DNA of 35,230 nt, taken from contig CAUJJW010000279.1 of NCBI GenBank assembly GCA_963205105.1, positions 1 to 35,230 of the forward strand, given 5' to 3'. Origin of the DNA: Verrucomicrobiota bacterium (GTDB lineage Bacteria; Verrucomicrobiota; Verrucomicrobiia; Limisphaerales; CAIMTB01). The translations under genes and the position numbers were made by a program. Shown here piece by piece: positions 16,475 through 24,440 of the stretch (the first letter of the stretch is position 1; every line of letters starts with the position of its first letter). Under the pieces are notes generated by a model that saw only the letters and a list, made by a program, of their open reading frames with translations, was not told the origin of the DNA and made no database searches.

Positions 16475-16511
16475 CAAGCGCCGGCTGACTGGGCAGTCGA
16501 GCCGGCGCTTG
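16475..16511. terminator. Strong GC-rich hairpin in the leftward arm
   Basis: Arms caagcgccggctgac (16475-16489) and 16496-16511 pair over 15 bp with one bulged base and a 6-base loop. No T-run follows. It lies between the two small leftward genes, immediately upstream of the proposed GTG start, so it may attenuate transcription or shape the mRNA. Confidence 0.5.
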
Positions 16512-16551
16512 GGTGTAGCCGGAGGGGAGCCGCAGGGCGGAATGACCTCGG

Positions 16552-16827
16552 CTACGCCCCTGCCGCTGGCTCTCTTGCTCCATCGAGCGTCGAGACAAAT
16601 TCCAGGCCAATCCCGGTGATCGCATGAACCGCAGCCTTGCAGGCCTTCTCGAAAGCGGGGAATGGCGTCCCCTGCAACGCCTCGGAAAGCTCGATCATGG
16701 GCCCCTGGTCGTGGGGGCATCGCTCCATTGCGGCCTGAAGCCTTTCGAGCGCACGAACTGCTGATGCATAGGATTCGGGAACATCAGGTTCCCGGGTCTC
16801 GCGCTGAGGGGTCTTTTTTGTGGTCAT
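16552..16827 (-). CDS. Unknown small protein of the leftward arm
   Basis: 91 residues from the ATG at 16827. After a charged, likely disordered start (MTTKKTPQRETREPDVPES) come two or three helices (YASAVRALERLQAAMERCPH; FPAFEKACKAAVHAITGIGL). No known domain is recognised. It overlaps the 3' end of the repressor gene by 44 bases, which argues for translation coupled to the repressor. A role in lysogenic or immunity control is possible from position alone. Confidence 0.5.
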   Translation of the reverse strand: MTTKKTPQRETREPDVPESYASAVRALERLQAAMERCPHDQGPMIELSEALQGTPFPAFEKACKAAVHAITGIGLEFVSTLDGAREPAAGA

Positions 16828-17368
16828 CACGGTCTCTGGTGGATCGGGTCTTCGGGTCCGGTGATTTCGAATCACTTCCGGCCCCATCGTGTTTTGCCTC
16901 CACTGCTAGGACCCATGCCAGCAGTCGCAGGGTGACGCCTCCGCTCGGTTCCTTCTTCCCCTTGAGCCAGGCAGAAACACGAGTGGGGGTAACCCCAATC
17001 GCCTTTGCCAGCTGGCTCTTTGCTCCCGGGGAAGTTGTCGCCGCACGCAATCTCTGGATGAGATCTGGAAGCAACGGGATCACGGGATCTTTTTGGCTCT
17101 TTAGAGCCAAAATTGCAAGTGGAGAATCAGAAAGACCGGATGTGGCCTCGGCCTGCAACCCTGCCTGGGCGATTTGGGCGACAGTTCCTGGAAGCGCGAA
17201 TCGGCGGGCGAGGGTTTCATCGTATCCCGCGGCAACCGCCAATGCGTACCGATAGAAGGCAGATCTGGACATGCCCAACTCTGTGGCGCGACGCAACAAA
17301 ACTGCCTGCAGGGCGATCGGGAGGCTGAAGCACTCAACGCATTGGTCTTTGCTTCGCCGGGTTGCCAC
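16784..17368 (-). CDS. Element repressor: ribbon-helix-helix plus XRE-type HTH fusion
   Basis: 194 residues from a GTG at 17368. Residues about 12-48 (FSLPIALQAVLLRRATELGM, then SRSAFYRYALAVAAGYDE) look like a ribbon-helix-helix module; residues about 113-155 (SQLAKAIGVTPTRVSAWLKG, then KKEPSGGVTLRLLAWVL) are a Cro/C1/XRE-type HTH. The last 35 residues are charged and disordered. Its place, divergent from the rightward operon with a palindromic operator between, is that of a phage Mu c repressor. Two DNA-binding modules in one chain could give specificity for two sites. The N-terminal call is less sure than the C-terminal one. Confidence 0.65.
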   Translation of the reverse strand: MATRRSKDQCVECFSLPIALQAVLLRRATELGMSRSAFYRYALAVAAGYDETLARRFALPGTVAQIAQAGLQAEATSGLSDSPLAILALKSQKDPVIPLLPDLIQRLRAATTSPGAKSQLAKAIGVTPTRVSAWLKGKKEPSGGVTLRLLAWVLAVEAKHDGAGSDSKSPDPKTRSTRDRDDHKKDPSARDPGT

Positions 17369-17404
17369 GCGAAGACGATACAGACGGGAACTTCTCCGCT
17401 CTAC

Positions 17405-17441
17405 CTGATAGTAGTTGCGGGGTCTATATAATGCCGTTATA
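17405..17441 (+). promoter_or_regulatory. Rightward promoter with overlapping palindromic operator
   Basis: -35-like ctgata (17405-17410), 16-base spacer, and a perfect TATAAT (17427-17432). The -10 box is the left half of a palindrome TATAA-N5-TTATA (17427-17441), so a dimeric regulator bound here would block the promoter. It lies between the repressor and the Ner-like gene. Confidence 0.6.
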
Positions 17442-17504
17442 CAAAAGGGCGCTTTGGAGCCAACTTCGCCAATTCACTCAGCCCGAAAGGCACAAATCGG
17501 CGTC

Positions 17505-17531
17505 GTAGTCCCCGTAGTCCTCGCAGTCCTT
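17505..17531 (+). repeat. Three 9-bp direct repeats (gtagtccyc type)
   Basis: Units gtagtcccc, gtagtcctc and gcagtcctt are directly adjacent (17505-17513, 17514-17522, 17523-17531), in the leader between the rightward promoter and the first gene. They could be binding iterons for a regulator or transposase enhancer sites. Confidence 0.4.
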
Positions 17532-17560
17532 AGACGGCGCGATGGGGAATGCCGTAGGAA

Positions 17561-17779
17561 ATGAACATGCGAAGTTCGCAACACCCGAAAAGCAGCCGGC
17601 CCCGCAAGAGCCCCATCCGAGGGATCTCCCGGGACGCGGCTCGGCTAGGGGTGTCCCGTGAATGGCTTCGAAAGGTTCTGATCGGCGAAGGAGTCAGTGC
17701 CCCCTTGCTCAAGCGCTACCGGGGTTTACGCCCAGAACAGAAGATCCCGCCCAAAGTCCTCCAAAAATATCCCGCCTGA
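17561..17779 (+). CDS. Small HTH protein, Ner-like
   Basis: 72 residues, ATG at 17561 with taggaa four bases before it. A basic N-terminus (SSRPRKSP) precedes a helix-turn-helix ISRDAARLGVSREWLRKVLI, then KRYRGLRPEQKIPPKVLQKY. By position (first rightward gene opposite the repressor) it matches Ner of Mu, which turns down early transcription and the repressor gene; the sequence is only loosely Ner-like. The next gene starts two bases after its stop. Confidence 0.65.
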   Translation: MNMRSSQHPKSSRPRKSPIRGISRDAARLGVSREWLRKVLIGEGVSAPLLKRYRGLRPEQKIPPKVLQKYPA

Positions 17780-17780
17780 T

Positions 17781-18854
17781 ATGATTCCAACCGCATCGCA
17801 GACACACTCCCAAGTTTCGATCACGACCCCATCGCTGGACAACGCGATCAAGGGCTACAACCTCGAACGGGACCCGCGCAAGCGAGGCATCATCTACGCC
17901 CACTCGATTCGTCCCCAGATCGATGGCGGGGCGGAGATCAAGGGCGCGAACACCTTGGGAACAACGGCAACCGATCTGGTGTCTCAGCGCACGCTGGATC
18001 TCCTGGTGGAGAAGTTCCCGGAACTCCGGATGCTGGCTTCGGACTACTCGGACGAGCCCGCTAAGTTCGGGAAAAAGGTCATCGTCCATATCGTGACCCC
18101 TCCGACTGCGGGGACATATCACATGACCGACGGATACGTTTCCCAGCCGGCAGTCTCGGCGGATAAAGAGGTAACGATCGACCGTCACAAATTCGTCCAG
18201 CATGAATTTCATGCGGAGGAACTCTCCGGGTCGATGGTGAATCTCTTCGAAACGCACGCGCCGGCAATGGCCTATGCTCTTGGGTTCGAGCTGGTCACCT
18301 TCCTTTACGCCCTGGTCACACCCGCCAATTTCCCCAACGAAACCGTTCGCACGCTCGCGAACTTCGACCGTACCGGGGTCATCGAAGTTGGGACCAAGCT
18401 CAATCTGCGCAAGGTGGGCGCCACGGAACGCGGAATGATCCTGACTCCGACCTATCACGGGCAGCTTTTCGAGGATCCTGCCATCGTCACTCTGGCAGCA
18501 CAGCAGCAGTCCGATATCCTCACCCGGGGTCGACTTCCGAACGTTCACGGCTTCGAAATCGCGGAAGGCCACTCCCTTCCCGAGGGTGGAAACCTGGTCG
18601 GATTCGGGTTTCGAAGAGACGCCATGGCGATCGCAGTCCGTCTCCCGAACGATTACGTCAATGCGCTCCCTGTAGGCACCAGTGGCGGGGTCTCGACGGT
18701 CATCACGGAACCCAACACAGGGCTCTCTGTGCAGAAGGTGGATTTCGTCGACCACAAGCTCGGGCGCTGCTTCTCACGCCTCGCCTGGATGTATGGCGCC
18801 GATGCGGCTCGGCCGGAATCACTGCAACGCATCGTTTCCGCGCCCAGCGCCTAA
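17781..18854 (+). CDS. Phage major capsid-like protein (HK97/P22 coat type)
   Basis: 357 residues from the ATG at 17781, coupled to the preceding stop. Features seen: N-terminal arm (1-55), TDLVSQRTLDLLVEKFPELR, the segment MLASDYSDEPAKFGKKVIVH followed by a short Pro/Thr strand, VSQPAVSADKEVTIDRHKFV, EFHAEELSGSMVNLFETHAP helix, the mid-domain VGATERGMILTPTYHGQLFE, and the C-terminal beta strands with AIAVRLPNDYVN and LGRCFSRLAWMYGAD. This arrangement (VTIDRHK...E.EL, then long helix) follows P22-like/HK97-fold coat proteins. It should self-assemble into shells. It is the only clear virion gene; no protease, portal or terminase is present. An encapsulin-like use is possible but the length and coat-type N-terminus favour a phage coat. 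Confidence 0.75.
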   Translation: MIPTASQTHSQVSITTPSLDNAIKGYNLERDPRKRGIIYAHSIRPQIDGGAEIKGANTLGTTATDLVSQRTLDLLVEKFPELRMLASDYSDEPAKFGKKVIVHIVTPPTAGTYHMTDGYVSQPAVSADKEVTIDRHKFVQHEFHAEELSGSMVNLFETHAPAMAYALGFELVTFLYALVTPANFPNETVRTLANFDRTGVIEVGTKLNLRKVGATERGMILTPTYHGQLFEDPAIVTLAAQQQSDILTRGRLPNVHGFEIAEGHSLPEGGNLVGFGFRRDAMAIAVRLPNDYVNALPVGTSGGVSTVITEPNTGLSVQKVDFVDHKLGRCFSRLAWMYGADAARPESLQRIVSAPSA

Positions 18855-18889
18855 AGCGAAACCGCCCGACGCTAACCGCCCCCCGAAAA

Positions 18890-19315
18890 ATGAAAGCGAA
18901 CCCAATCAATCTCGCGGGACTGCTCAGCCAAACCAAAGCAGCCGCGTCACAGACGGCGCCGGATCTCGAAGCTGCCCGGAAAATCGAATCCGAACTTGCC
19001 GCCAAGCACGCGCTCCACTTGAAAGCCGAAGGCTTGGCCAGCGCGTTGGCCTCGGCTGAAGAAGACTATAACAACTTCGAGCGGCGTCTGGATGAATTGT
19101 TCTCCGAGGAAAACCGAAACAAGGATCTATCGGACCTGATTCGCTGCATCGGTGGCGCATCATCGAAAACTTGGGAGATGGTGAGCGCGCTCGCCGCGTA
19201 TGAACAGATGCAGAAATTCAAGCCGATGATCCTGAAGAAGTATCGGGAAGAAACTGTTGGCCCGGCCGAGGAATCGATTCGGGAGTTCGCCAAGAAAAAC
19301 GGTCTCAATTTGTAG
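18890..19315 (+). CDS. Unknown helical protein after the capsid gene
   Basis: 141 residues, almost all helix, with charged coiled-coil character around residues 24-80 (LEAARKIESELAAKHALHLK; EEDYNNFERRLDELFSEENR) and a further helix at the end. It starts 35 bases after the capsid stop. No family recognised. Its helical acidic nature and place next to the coat gene would suit a scaffold, decoration or head-completion role, but that is inference. The upstream ribosome site is poor. Confidence 0.55.
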   Translation: MKANPINLAGLLSQTKAAASQTAPDLEAARKIESELAAKHALHLKAEGLASALASAEEDYNNFERRLDELFSEENRNKDLSDLIRCIGGASSKTWEMVSALAAYEQMQKFKPMILKKYREETVGPAEESIREFAKKNGLNL

Positions 19316-19396
19316 AAGCCTTCCGCACACGTGGGATTGTCCGCCTGCCGTGTGCTGTCCCTCAGTTGAATTGTTCGTTCATGTACTGAGGCTCTA

Positions 19397-19438
19397 GGCC
19401 GGCCCGGCTGATCTTTCAGTCAGTCAGCTGGGCCGGCC
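19397..19438. terminator. 15-bp GC-rich hairpin between structural genes
   Basis: Arms 19397-19411 and 19424-19438 pair over 15 bp with one G-T and a 12-base loop that itself carries tcagtcagtcag repeats. There is no T-run. It lies in the 150-base gap before the 261-residue gene and may set relative expression of capsid versus later genes. Confidence 0.55.
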
Positions 19439-19467
19439 AACGAGCCAGAAGAGAACAAGGTCATTCG

Positions 19468-20253
19468 ATGGCGATTCACGGCGCATCTGGATTCATAGAG
19501 CAACCCATGTCCCGGCAATGGGATTGGACCTCTGGGGCGTTGCACGTCCGCAAATGGGAAGGGCCAAGCTCAGGGCTTCAAGACTTCATCTTATATGAGC
19601 TGCCAGGCGGTTGGCACCGCTTCGAAATCGAGGACGACACCGAATTCGCAGAGATCGTAGTGAGCTACGCCTCAAGCGGGACCGATGGGGTAGGCTCAGA
19701 AGCGTCTGATGGTCTGGTTCAACTTTGGTGGGAGCTGGACGGCAACGACATCGAGAAATCGATCTGGGAACATCCCAAAGTTGTCGCGAGAACCAAGGAA
19801 TACAGTGTCAGCCAGATGGCCAGCCTCCGAGAGTACTTCGAGACGGTGATGGATGGCACGGCAACATCATCATGGGCCGATCCCCTTGGGGGAAGCCCTG
19901 AGAATACCGATGTCAACAGCGCGATGCTGTTGCTGGCCCGTGGGGTCGAATCTTTCACGGTTTCCCAATACGTGCTTCGGAAGTCCCAAGTGGTTCGCCA
20001 AGGCACAAGCCTTAAGGCGTCACACTCCAACATTAACAAGATCTTCTCCTATGCTGCCCTGACGGCTGCGGAACCAACGCTCGCCTCCTACCATCTTGTT
20101 GATGCTCCGGGCGTGAACACTTTGAAGTGGCTGAAGCGAACTCCCGACGTCAGACCAGCGCAAAACGGGATGTTCGAGATCACCATTGAGTATTGGGGAG
20201 CAGATTCTTGGGAACCGCTGCTTTATGACACGGTTCCGGATCCAACCCCTTGA
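19468..20253 (+). CDS. Unknown protein, possibly a virion component
   Basis: 261 residues, ATG at 19468 with aagg 8 bases upstream. Mostly beta strands with a central helical part; landmarks are QWDWTSGALHVRKWEG, LYELPGGWHRFEIEDDTEF, LLARGVESFTVSQYVLRKSQ, and the ending NGMFEITIEYWGADSWEPLL. The N-terminal beta strands and the EYWGAD...W..LLY finish recall phage structural (head-tail joining or tail-tube) proteins, but I cannot name a family. It stands alone between two strong RNA hairpins. No signal peptide or membrane span. Confidence 0.55.
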   Translation: MAIHGASGFIEQPMSRQWDWTSGALHVRKWEGPSSGLQDFILYELPGGWHRFEIEDDTEFAEIVVSYASSGTDGVGSEASDGLVQLWWELDGNDIEKSIWEHPKVVARTKEYSVSQMASLREYFETVMDGTATSSWADPLGGSPENTDVNSAMLLLARGVESFTVSQYVLRKSQVVRQGTSLKASHSNINKIFSYAALTAAEPTLASYHLVDAPGVNTLKWLKRTPDVRPAQNGMFEITIEYWGADSWEPLLYDTVPDPTP

Positions 20254-20286
20254 GATGTCGCTCATGCATCTCATTTTCCAGCTTTC

Positions 20287-20385
20287 GGCAAATCACGGGC
20301 CTTCAACCGCTCGCGCGGACCGAGGTCGATGCGGTCCTTGGACGACACGCGAGATCGGGCCAATCCGTGATTTGCCGTTCTTTTT
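20287..20385 (+). ncRNA. Long nested stem-loop RNA with T-run, upstream of the transposition operon
   Basis: Three nested perfect helices: 20287-20298 with 20365-20376 (12 bp, ggcaaatcacgg), 20310-20315 with 20348-20353 (ctcgcg/cgcgag), and 20317-20322 with 20332-20337 (ggaccg/cggtcc), plus a probable gcc/ggc pair at 20299-20301/20358-20360. The stem is followed by t5 at 20381-20385. It could be an elaborate terminator for the structural genes, a small RNA ending in its own terminator, or a packaging-signal-like RNA. It is far longer than a normal terminator. Confidence 0.55.
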
Positions 20386-20419
20386 AAGATAGCGCGAGCC
20401 CTTCGCCTGCCCCCAGTCC

Positions 20420-20821
20420 ATGAAAACCGCATCCCTCAAGTCGACTTATCCAGATCACGAATCCGTTCGTCTGGAAAGGATTCACGCCGTCACTCGAAGA
20501 CTTCAGGAGGCTCTAGACCGGGCTTACGCGATCCGCTCAGCGCTCCAGATCCAAGCCTCAGGCGGAACGCTCACCAGAGCCGCCAATGCGGTTGGAACGG
20601 ACGCAGCGACTCTGCTGAGGTGGATCCGACAGTTCGAAACCCATGGGGCTGCCGGACTGCTGGATGGACGGGTTCGGTCGGGTAGGCGGAAACGCTCCCA
20701 AATGCCTCAGGACGATTTGGTGGGTATCAAGGCCCTCGGGCTGAACAAACTCCCGGCGTCCGCTTATAGCAGCAGCGGCAAGGCCATTCCCGAGGTCCAT
20801 TCTGAGGATGGAACTGCATGA
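20420..20821 (+). CDS. HTH protein coupled to the transposase
   Basis: 133 residues. Residues about 12-45 form a helix pair (DHESVRLERIHAVTRRLQEA), and about 50-80 hold a transposase-type HTH, GGTLTRAANAVGTDAATLLR followed by WIRQFETHGAAGLLDGR, closely resembling the HTH_29 domain at the start of IS630/IS481-like transposases. The tail is unstructured. It overlaps the MuA-like gene by four bases (ATGA), so the pair is translated together. It may supply the end-binding domain missing from the transposase N-terminus or act as an accessory regulator. Confidence 0.6.
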   Translation: MKTASLKSTYPDHESVRLERIHAVTRRLQEALDRAYAIRSALQIQASGGTLTRAANAVGTDAATLLRWIRQFETHGAAGLLDGRVRSGRRKRSQMPQDDLVGIKALGLNKLPASAYSSSGKAIPEVHSEDGTA

Positions 20822-23010
20822 ATCCGGCCAGGCCCATGGATTGGACTCCGGATTTGCCCTTGGCGCGGTGGGCGCCGGAGGATCTGGCGTACGCTCAGCG
20901 ACTTCATCGGGCATTGGCCCCGGCTTGGTCGCGATTCGCGGATCGTTCCATGGGTGGGGGGGAGGTCGAGGCTCTGGGGTGCGCCGACTATCGGCGCGAG
21001 TTTGGGCACCACATTTCTCCCCGCCATTGGCGCCGCCTGGTTGCAATGGTTCGGGCACGTGGAGGCGGGCGGGGGGCTGACCTGGATCCGCTGACAGTCT
21101 ACCAGCCAAAGAGGCTCAGCCGGACCGGGGCAAAGGTGCCGCAGGCATCCGGCGCAGTATCGGCAGCGAATCCAGAGATGGAACCTCTGGTTTCCGCTAT
21201 TCAAGGGGTGAACGACATCGGGAACCTGTCCCCTGATGAAAGGGCGTTTCTTTGGGGGCGAGCCTTCGAACATTTCGAAGCAGGGATTGCCGGGGGCAAA
21301 TCCCGGCTGGCGTGGAAACGGGCAATCCTTGGATGGCTCCACGTCAACGTTGGGAGCCTCGCAGGCACGCTCCCGAGTCTTCGGCGCCTTTGGGACGTGA
21401 AGCACCCGCTTTGGCTCAATGCCGAGAAGAACCCGAACGCCCTTCGAGACAAGCGGGCGGTCGAGAAAAAGAAGCGCCTACCCGAGGCGGATATTCTGGT
21501 CATCCAGGCTCAAACGGCTCTCGGCTGCGGAGGGCGAACGGCGCAAGGTTTCAGGGAGGCCAGGGCCCTCGGGTTACTCTCGGAGGAAACGGCTGCAAGG
21601 TTCACGGATAGCCCGTCTCGAAAGTCCTACGTTCCCGACGCGGTTCGACGGGAAGTGCAACCGATGCTCGGGGCCCTTGCCGATCACCATCGGGGACCAC
21701 GAACCGCTAAACTGAACGGGCCCTATCTCACCTTGGATTGGAGCAAGGTCTGGGCTGCGGACTGGTACACCGCCGACGATCTGACGGCCCCTGTTTACTA
21801 CTGGATCGACTCGGAAAAAGGCCCCGCACTTACGCGAGGGCAAGTTCTCGCGATGCAGGACGTGAGAAGTAAGAAGATCTTGGATTTCCTGATCTTCGAC
21901 GAGAAACACTATGACTCCATACGGGTCCGCCGTCTCATGAACCAGGTCTGCACCCGTTGGGGCCTTCCGCGTAAAGGGTTCCTTTTTGAGGGCGGGATTT
22001 GGGAAAACTCGAAGATCGTTACCGGGGGCCGAGGTCGTGATCCATCAAGCTGGGGAGAAATCGAAACGGGATTTCGGGCTTTGGGCCTTGAGTTCCGACA
22101 TGCGCGAACTCCGCGGGCAAAGCCAATCGAGCGAGCGTTCGGAGCGCTGCAAAGCCGAATGGAATCCTTGCCCGGGTACTGCGGAAGAAACGAGATGGTG
22201 GATCGATTTGAGAGGCTCCACCAGGACAAGCTCCAGGTTGGCAGTGGGCGCAAGCACCCCGCGGAGTGTGGCTTCATGAGCGCTGACGAGTGGATGGCTG
22301 CCCTTTCGGCCATCTGCGAAGAGTTCAACGCGACGCGGTTGGAAAGCCCCGCAACGAGTGGGATGTCGCCCGATGACGCGTTTCGGATGTTCCAGGAACC
22401 CGGAAACCCTCAAGCGTCATTGCCCCCGGAAGCTCGATACCTTTTGGCGACCCATCGGAGCATTGTGAGGGTCGATAAACGAGGCGGCATCCGACTTGGA
22501 CCGGGCGGACGGTATCGCTACATGAACCAGGATTCCGGGGCACTCGTTGGCCAGCAGGTCTTGGCATGGTTCGATCCTGAAGATCCTCAGTTTTGCACCG
22601 TGACGGATCTGGCGCGAAGGAACCCGATTGTCATCCCTCTTGCCCCAACGGTTCCCGCAGTCGTGGCCACCCGTGAGGAATTGAAGGCTGGCAAGGAGGC
22701 GACCGCAGGCTACGCCCGGCCGATTCGGGAGCGATACTCGAAGCTGAAGGCCGCGTTCATTCCCAAGCCTCGGGAAAATATCGTTTCTGCATCGGTTGTT
22801 GAACTCGGGCGTCAGATGCAGGAACAGAAGGACGCCCAGCGAACCGCCCAACGTGAAGTTGCTTCCCTCCGGGCCTCGGTTCGATCGGCCACGGGGAATC
22901 TGGCGCCAGATCTCGCCGATCCCCTCGCCTTGTCGTTGGCGAGGGACCCGGCCAGGGCCAAGGCCGCCCTCGAATTGCAGCGCCTTCTCGACTCGGAACC
23001 CACGTCATGA
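20818..23010 (+). CDS. MuA-like DDE transposase
   Basis: 730 residues, a little longer than MuA (663). Residues about 140-280 are helical DNA-binding subdomains (KRLPEADILVIQAQTALGCG and similar). The RNase H-like core spans about 300-450: first catalytic Asp at 315 (KVWAADWYTADD), third Glu at 438 (ARTPRAKPIERAFGALQSRM). The second position, normally Asp in a D-N-G motif, reads LFEGGIWENSK with Glu 391. A Mu-type C-terminal beta-barrel follows (about 500-610, RGGIRLGPGGRYRYMN; GQQVLAWFDPEDPQFCTV), then a helical tail for MuB contact. It cuts and joins element ends. Four-base overlaps with neighbours on both sides show a tight operon. Confidence 0.85.
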   Translation: MNPARPMDWTPDLPLARWAPEDLAYAQRLHRALAPAWSRFADRSMGGGEVEALGCADYRREFGHHISPRHWRRLVAMVRARGGGRGADLDPLTVYQPKRLSRTGAKVPQASGAVSAANPEMEPLVSAIQGVNDIGNLSPDERAFLWGRAFEHFEAGIAGGKSRLAWKRAILGWLHVNVGSLAGTLPSLRRLWDVKHPLWLNAEKNPNALRDKRAVEKKKRLPEADILVIQAQTALGCGGRTAQGFREARALGLLSEETAARFTDSPSRKSYVPDAVRREVQPMLGALADHHRGPRTAKLNGPYLTLDWSKVWAADWYTADDLTAPVYYWIDSEKGPALTRGQVLAMQDVRSKKILDFLIFDEKHYDSIRVRRLMNQVCTRWGLPRKGFLFEGGIWENSKIVTGGRGRDPSSWGEIETGFRALGLEFRHARTPRAKPIERAFGALQSRMESLPGYCGRNEMVDRFERLHQDKLQVGSGRKHPAECGFMSADEWMAALSAICEEFNATRLESPATSGMSPDDAFRMFQEPGNPQASLPPEARYLLATHRSIVRVDKRGGIRLGPGGRYRYMNQDSGALVGQQVLAWFDPEDPQFCTVTDLARRNPIVIPLAPTVPAVVATREELKAGKEATAGYARPIRERYSKLKAAFIPKPRENIVSASVVELGRQMQEQKDAQRTAQREVASLRASVRSATGNLAPDLADPLALSLARDPARAKAALELQRLLDSEPTS

Positions 23011-24398
23011 ATACCCGCAGGGCAACCCAAGACTCCGCTATCCGGCAAGAGCGGTGGGCATCCTCCCCAGGGAAGGAACGGGGCTTGCTGGCCAACCTCG
23101 TTGGGATGGTGGCCTCTGGCGACCCGGACCTTGTCCGCAGGCAATTGAGATGGTGGATTCAGTCTAGGAGCTGGCAGCCTGGTGGGCTCGGTCAAGTTGC
23201 GGAGGATTTGCTTGGTCGTGGCCCGTCTCACCTTTTGGACCGGATGCCTTCGCAGGCGAGGCGGATGAAACGGATCGTTGAGCGGGGGCGGATTTTTCGC
23301 GCAGTCTGCGAGGATTCCGGAAAGGCGGGAGAAATCGTCCAGGGCGAGAATGGTCCTCCGCCTACAGCCGAGGAACTGGTCGATTGGATGCAGGGTTTCT
23401 GCCTGGATCCCGAATTCCGGCCCCACCCCAGTTTTCTTGAAGCGCTCGCCTTCATCCGGATCTCGGAAATGGATTCGAAGAAAGGGGGAGCCGCCGAGAT
23501 CGGCAATCTCCGCCAGATCTGGGATGCCCTGGAGTATTGCGGGGGATCGGGGGAGCCGGTCTTGATCGAAGGTCCTACAGGCTGCGGAAAGTCCGTCGCC
23601 GCGCAGGCCTGGTGCGCTTGTTCGGGGGGGATCGGGAGATATGTGGCTACGCCTCCCGGCAACGACGTCGATTCCCTTGCGAGGGCAATCGCGACGGCGC
23701 TTGGGAGCGCTCACGGACATTCCTTCAAGAAGCGCCAAGTCGAGGAGCGATTGCGCCAAGCCTTCAGGAACTCCCCGTTGGTCCTGGTTCTGGATGACGC
23801 TTGGAAGGCTTGGCCAAGCGGGGACTGCCGGGAGGCTCACCCAAAGCGGATCCAATGGCTGGTGGACCTGATGGAGTCGGGCGTCCGGATTGCCTTTCTC
23901 ACCAGTCCTCAGTGGGTGGACGGCCGCAGATCCTTCATCGCGGATACTGGGTACATGATCCAGCAATTCGACGGGCGGATCGGGCGAATTGTCGACCTCG
24001 GCAAGGTCGAATCCAAGGGAGAGCTTGAGGCCGTCGCGGCGAAGCAGCTGCCAAACGCCGATGGAACGGCCAAAGCGCTACTCGCTTATCTGGCAGGAAT
24101 GGACCCGGCTGGGATGCATGCCATTCGGCACGCAGTCCGGGAGGCCGAGTACAGGGCCCAGAAAGCGGGGCGAGCGGCTCCCGAGTCCGCGGATATTCGG
24201 GAGGCGGTTGAATCGAGTCGGCAGCGAATCGCACACCAGGCGCGGCACGACGGCGCCCCCTCGGCAACGCCCCAGCAGGCGGTCCGCCGCGTCCCGGCAG
24301 CGATGGCGCCGACGCCACGGAGAACGCTTTCTTTGATTGGAGAGGATGACGGGAGTGGTCGGTGCGACTTAGCCCGGCCCGGCATCCTCTCGGTCTAG
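23007..24398 (+). CDS. MuB-like AAA+ target-selection ATPase
   Basis: 463 residues, longer than MuB (312) because of about 150 N-terminal helical residues. Walker A GPTGCGKS is at 189-196, Walker B LVLVLDDAW at 258-266, and a sensor-like VRIAFLTSPQW near 293-303; a C-terminal helical part (YLAGMDPAGMHAIRHAVREA) resembles the AAA_22/MuB lid. MuB-type ATPases form filaments on DNA, bring target DNA to the transposase and give target immunity. It starts within the transposase stop and ends 43 bases before a terminator. The extra N-terminal domain is of unknown function. Confidence 0.8.
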   Translation: MNTRRATQDSAIRQERWASSPGKERGLLANLVGMVASGDPDLVRRQLRWWIQSRSWQPGGLGQVAEDLLGRGPSHLLDRMPSQARRMKRIVERGRIFRAVCEDSGKAGEIVQGENGPPPTAEELVDWMQGFCLDPEFRPHPSFLEALAFIRISEMDSKKGGAAEIGNLRQIWDALEYCGGSGEPVLIEGPTGCGKSVAAQAWCACSGGIGRYVATPPGNDVDSLARAIATALGSAHGHSFKKRQVEERLRQAFRNSPLVLVLDDAWKAWPSGDCREAHPKRIQWLVDLMESGVRIAFLTSPQWVDGRRSFIADTGYMIQQFDGRIGRIVDLGKVESKGELEAVAAKQLPNADGTAKALLAYLAGMDPAGMHAIRHAVREAEYRAQKAGRAAPESADIREAVESSRQRIAHQARHDGAPSATPQQAVRRVPAAMAPTPRRTLSLIGEDDGSGRCDLARPGILSV

Positions 24399-24440
24399 GC
24401 TGAGAGACATCAGCCCGACTAATTCTTCAGCCCCCTTAAC

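Noticed and set aside
17781..18854. Encapsulin nanocompartment instead of a phage coat
   Set aside because: The protein is longer than typical encapsulins and its central motifs follow P22/HK97 coat proteins; no cargo-enzyme gene is adjacent. Not excluded by structure.
20254..20419. CRISPR-like array or tRNA-matching guide RNA for the transposon
   Set aside because: No spaced repeats are present and I found no match between this region and the tRNA-Gly sequence beside the element.
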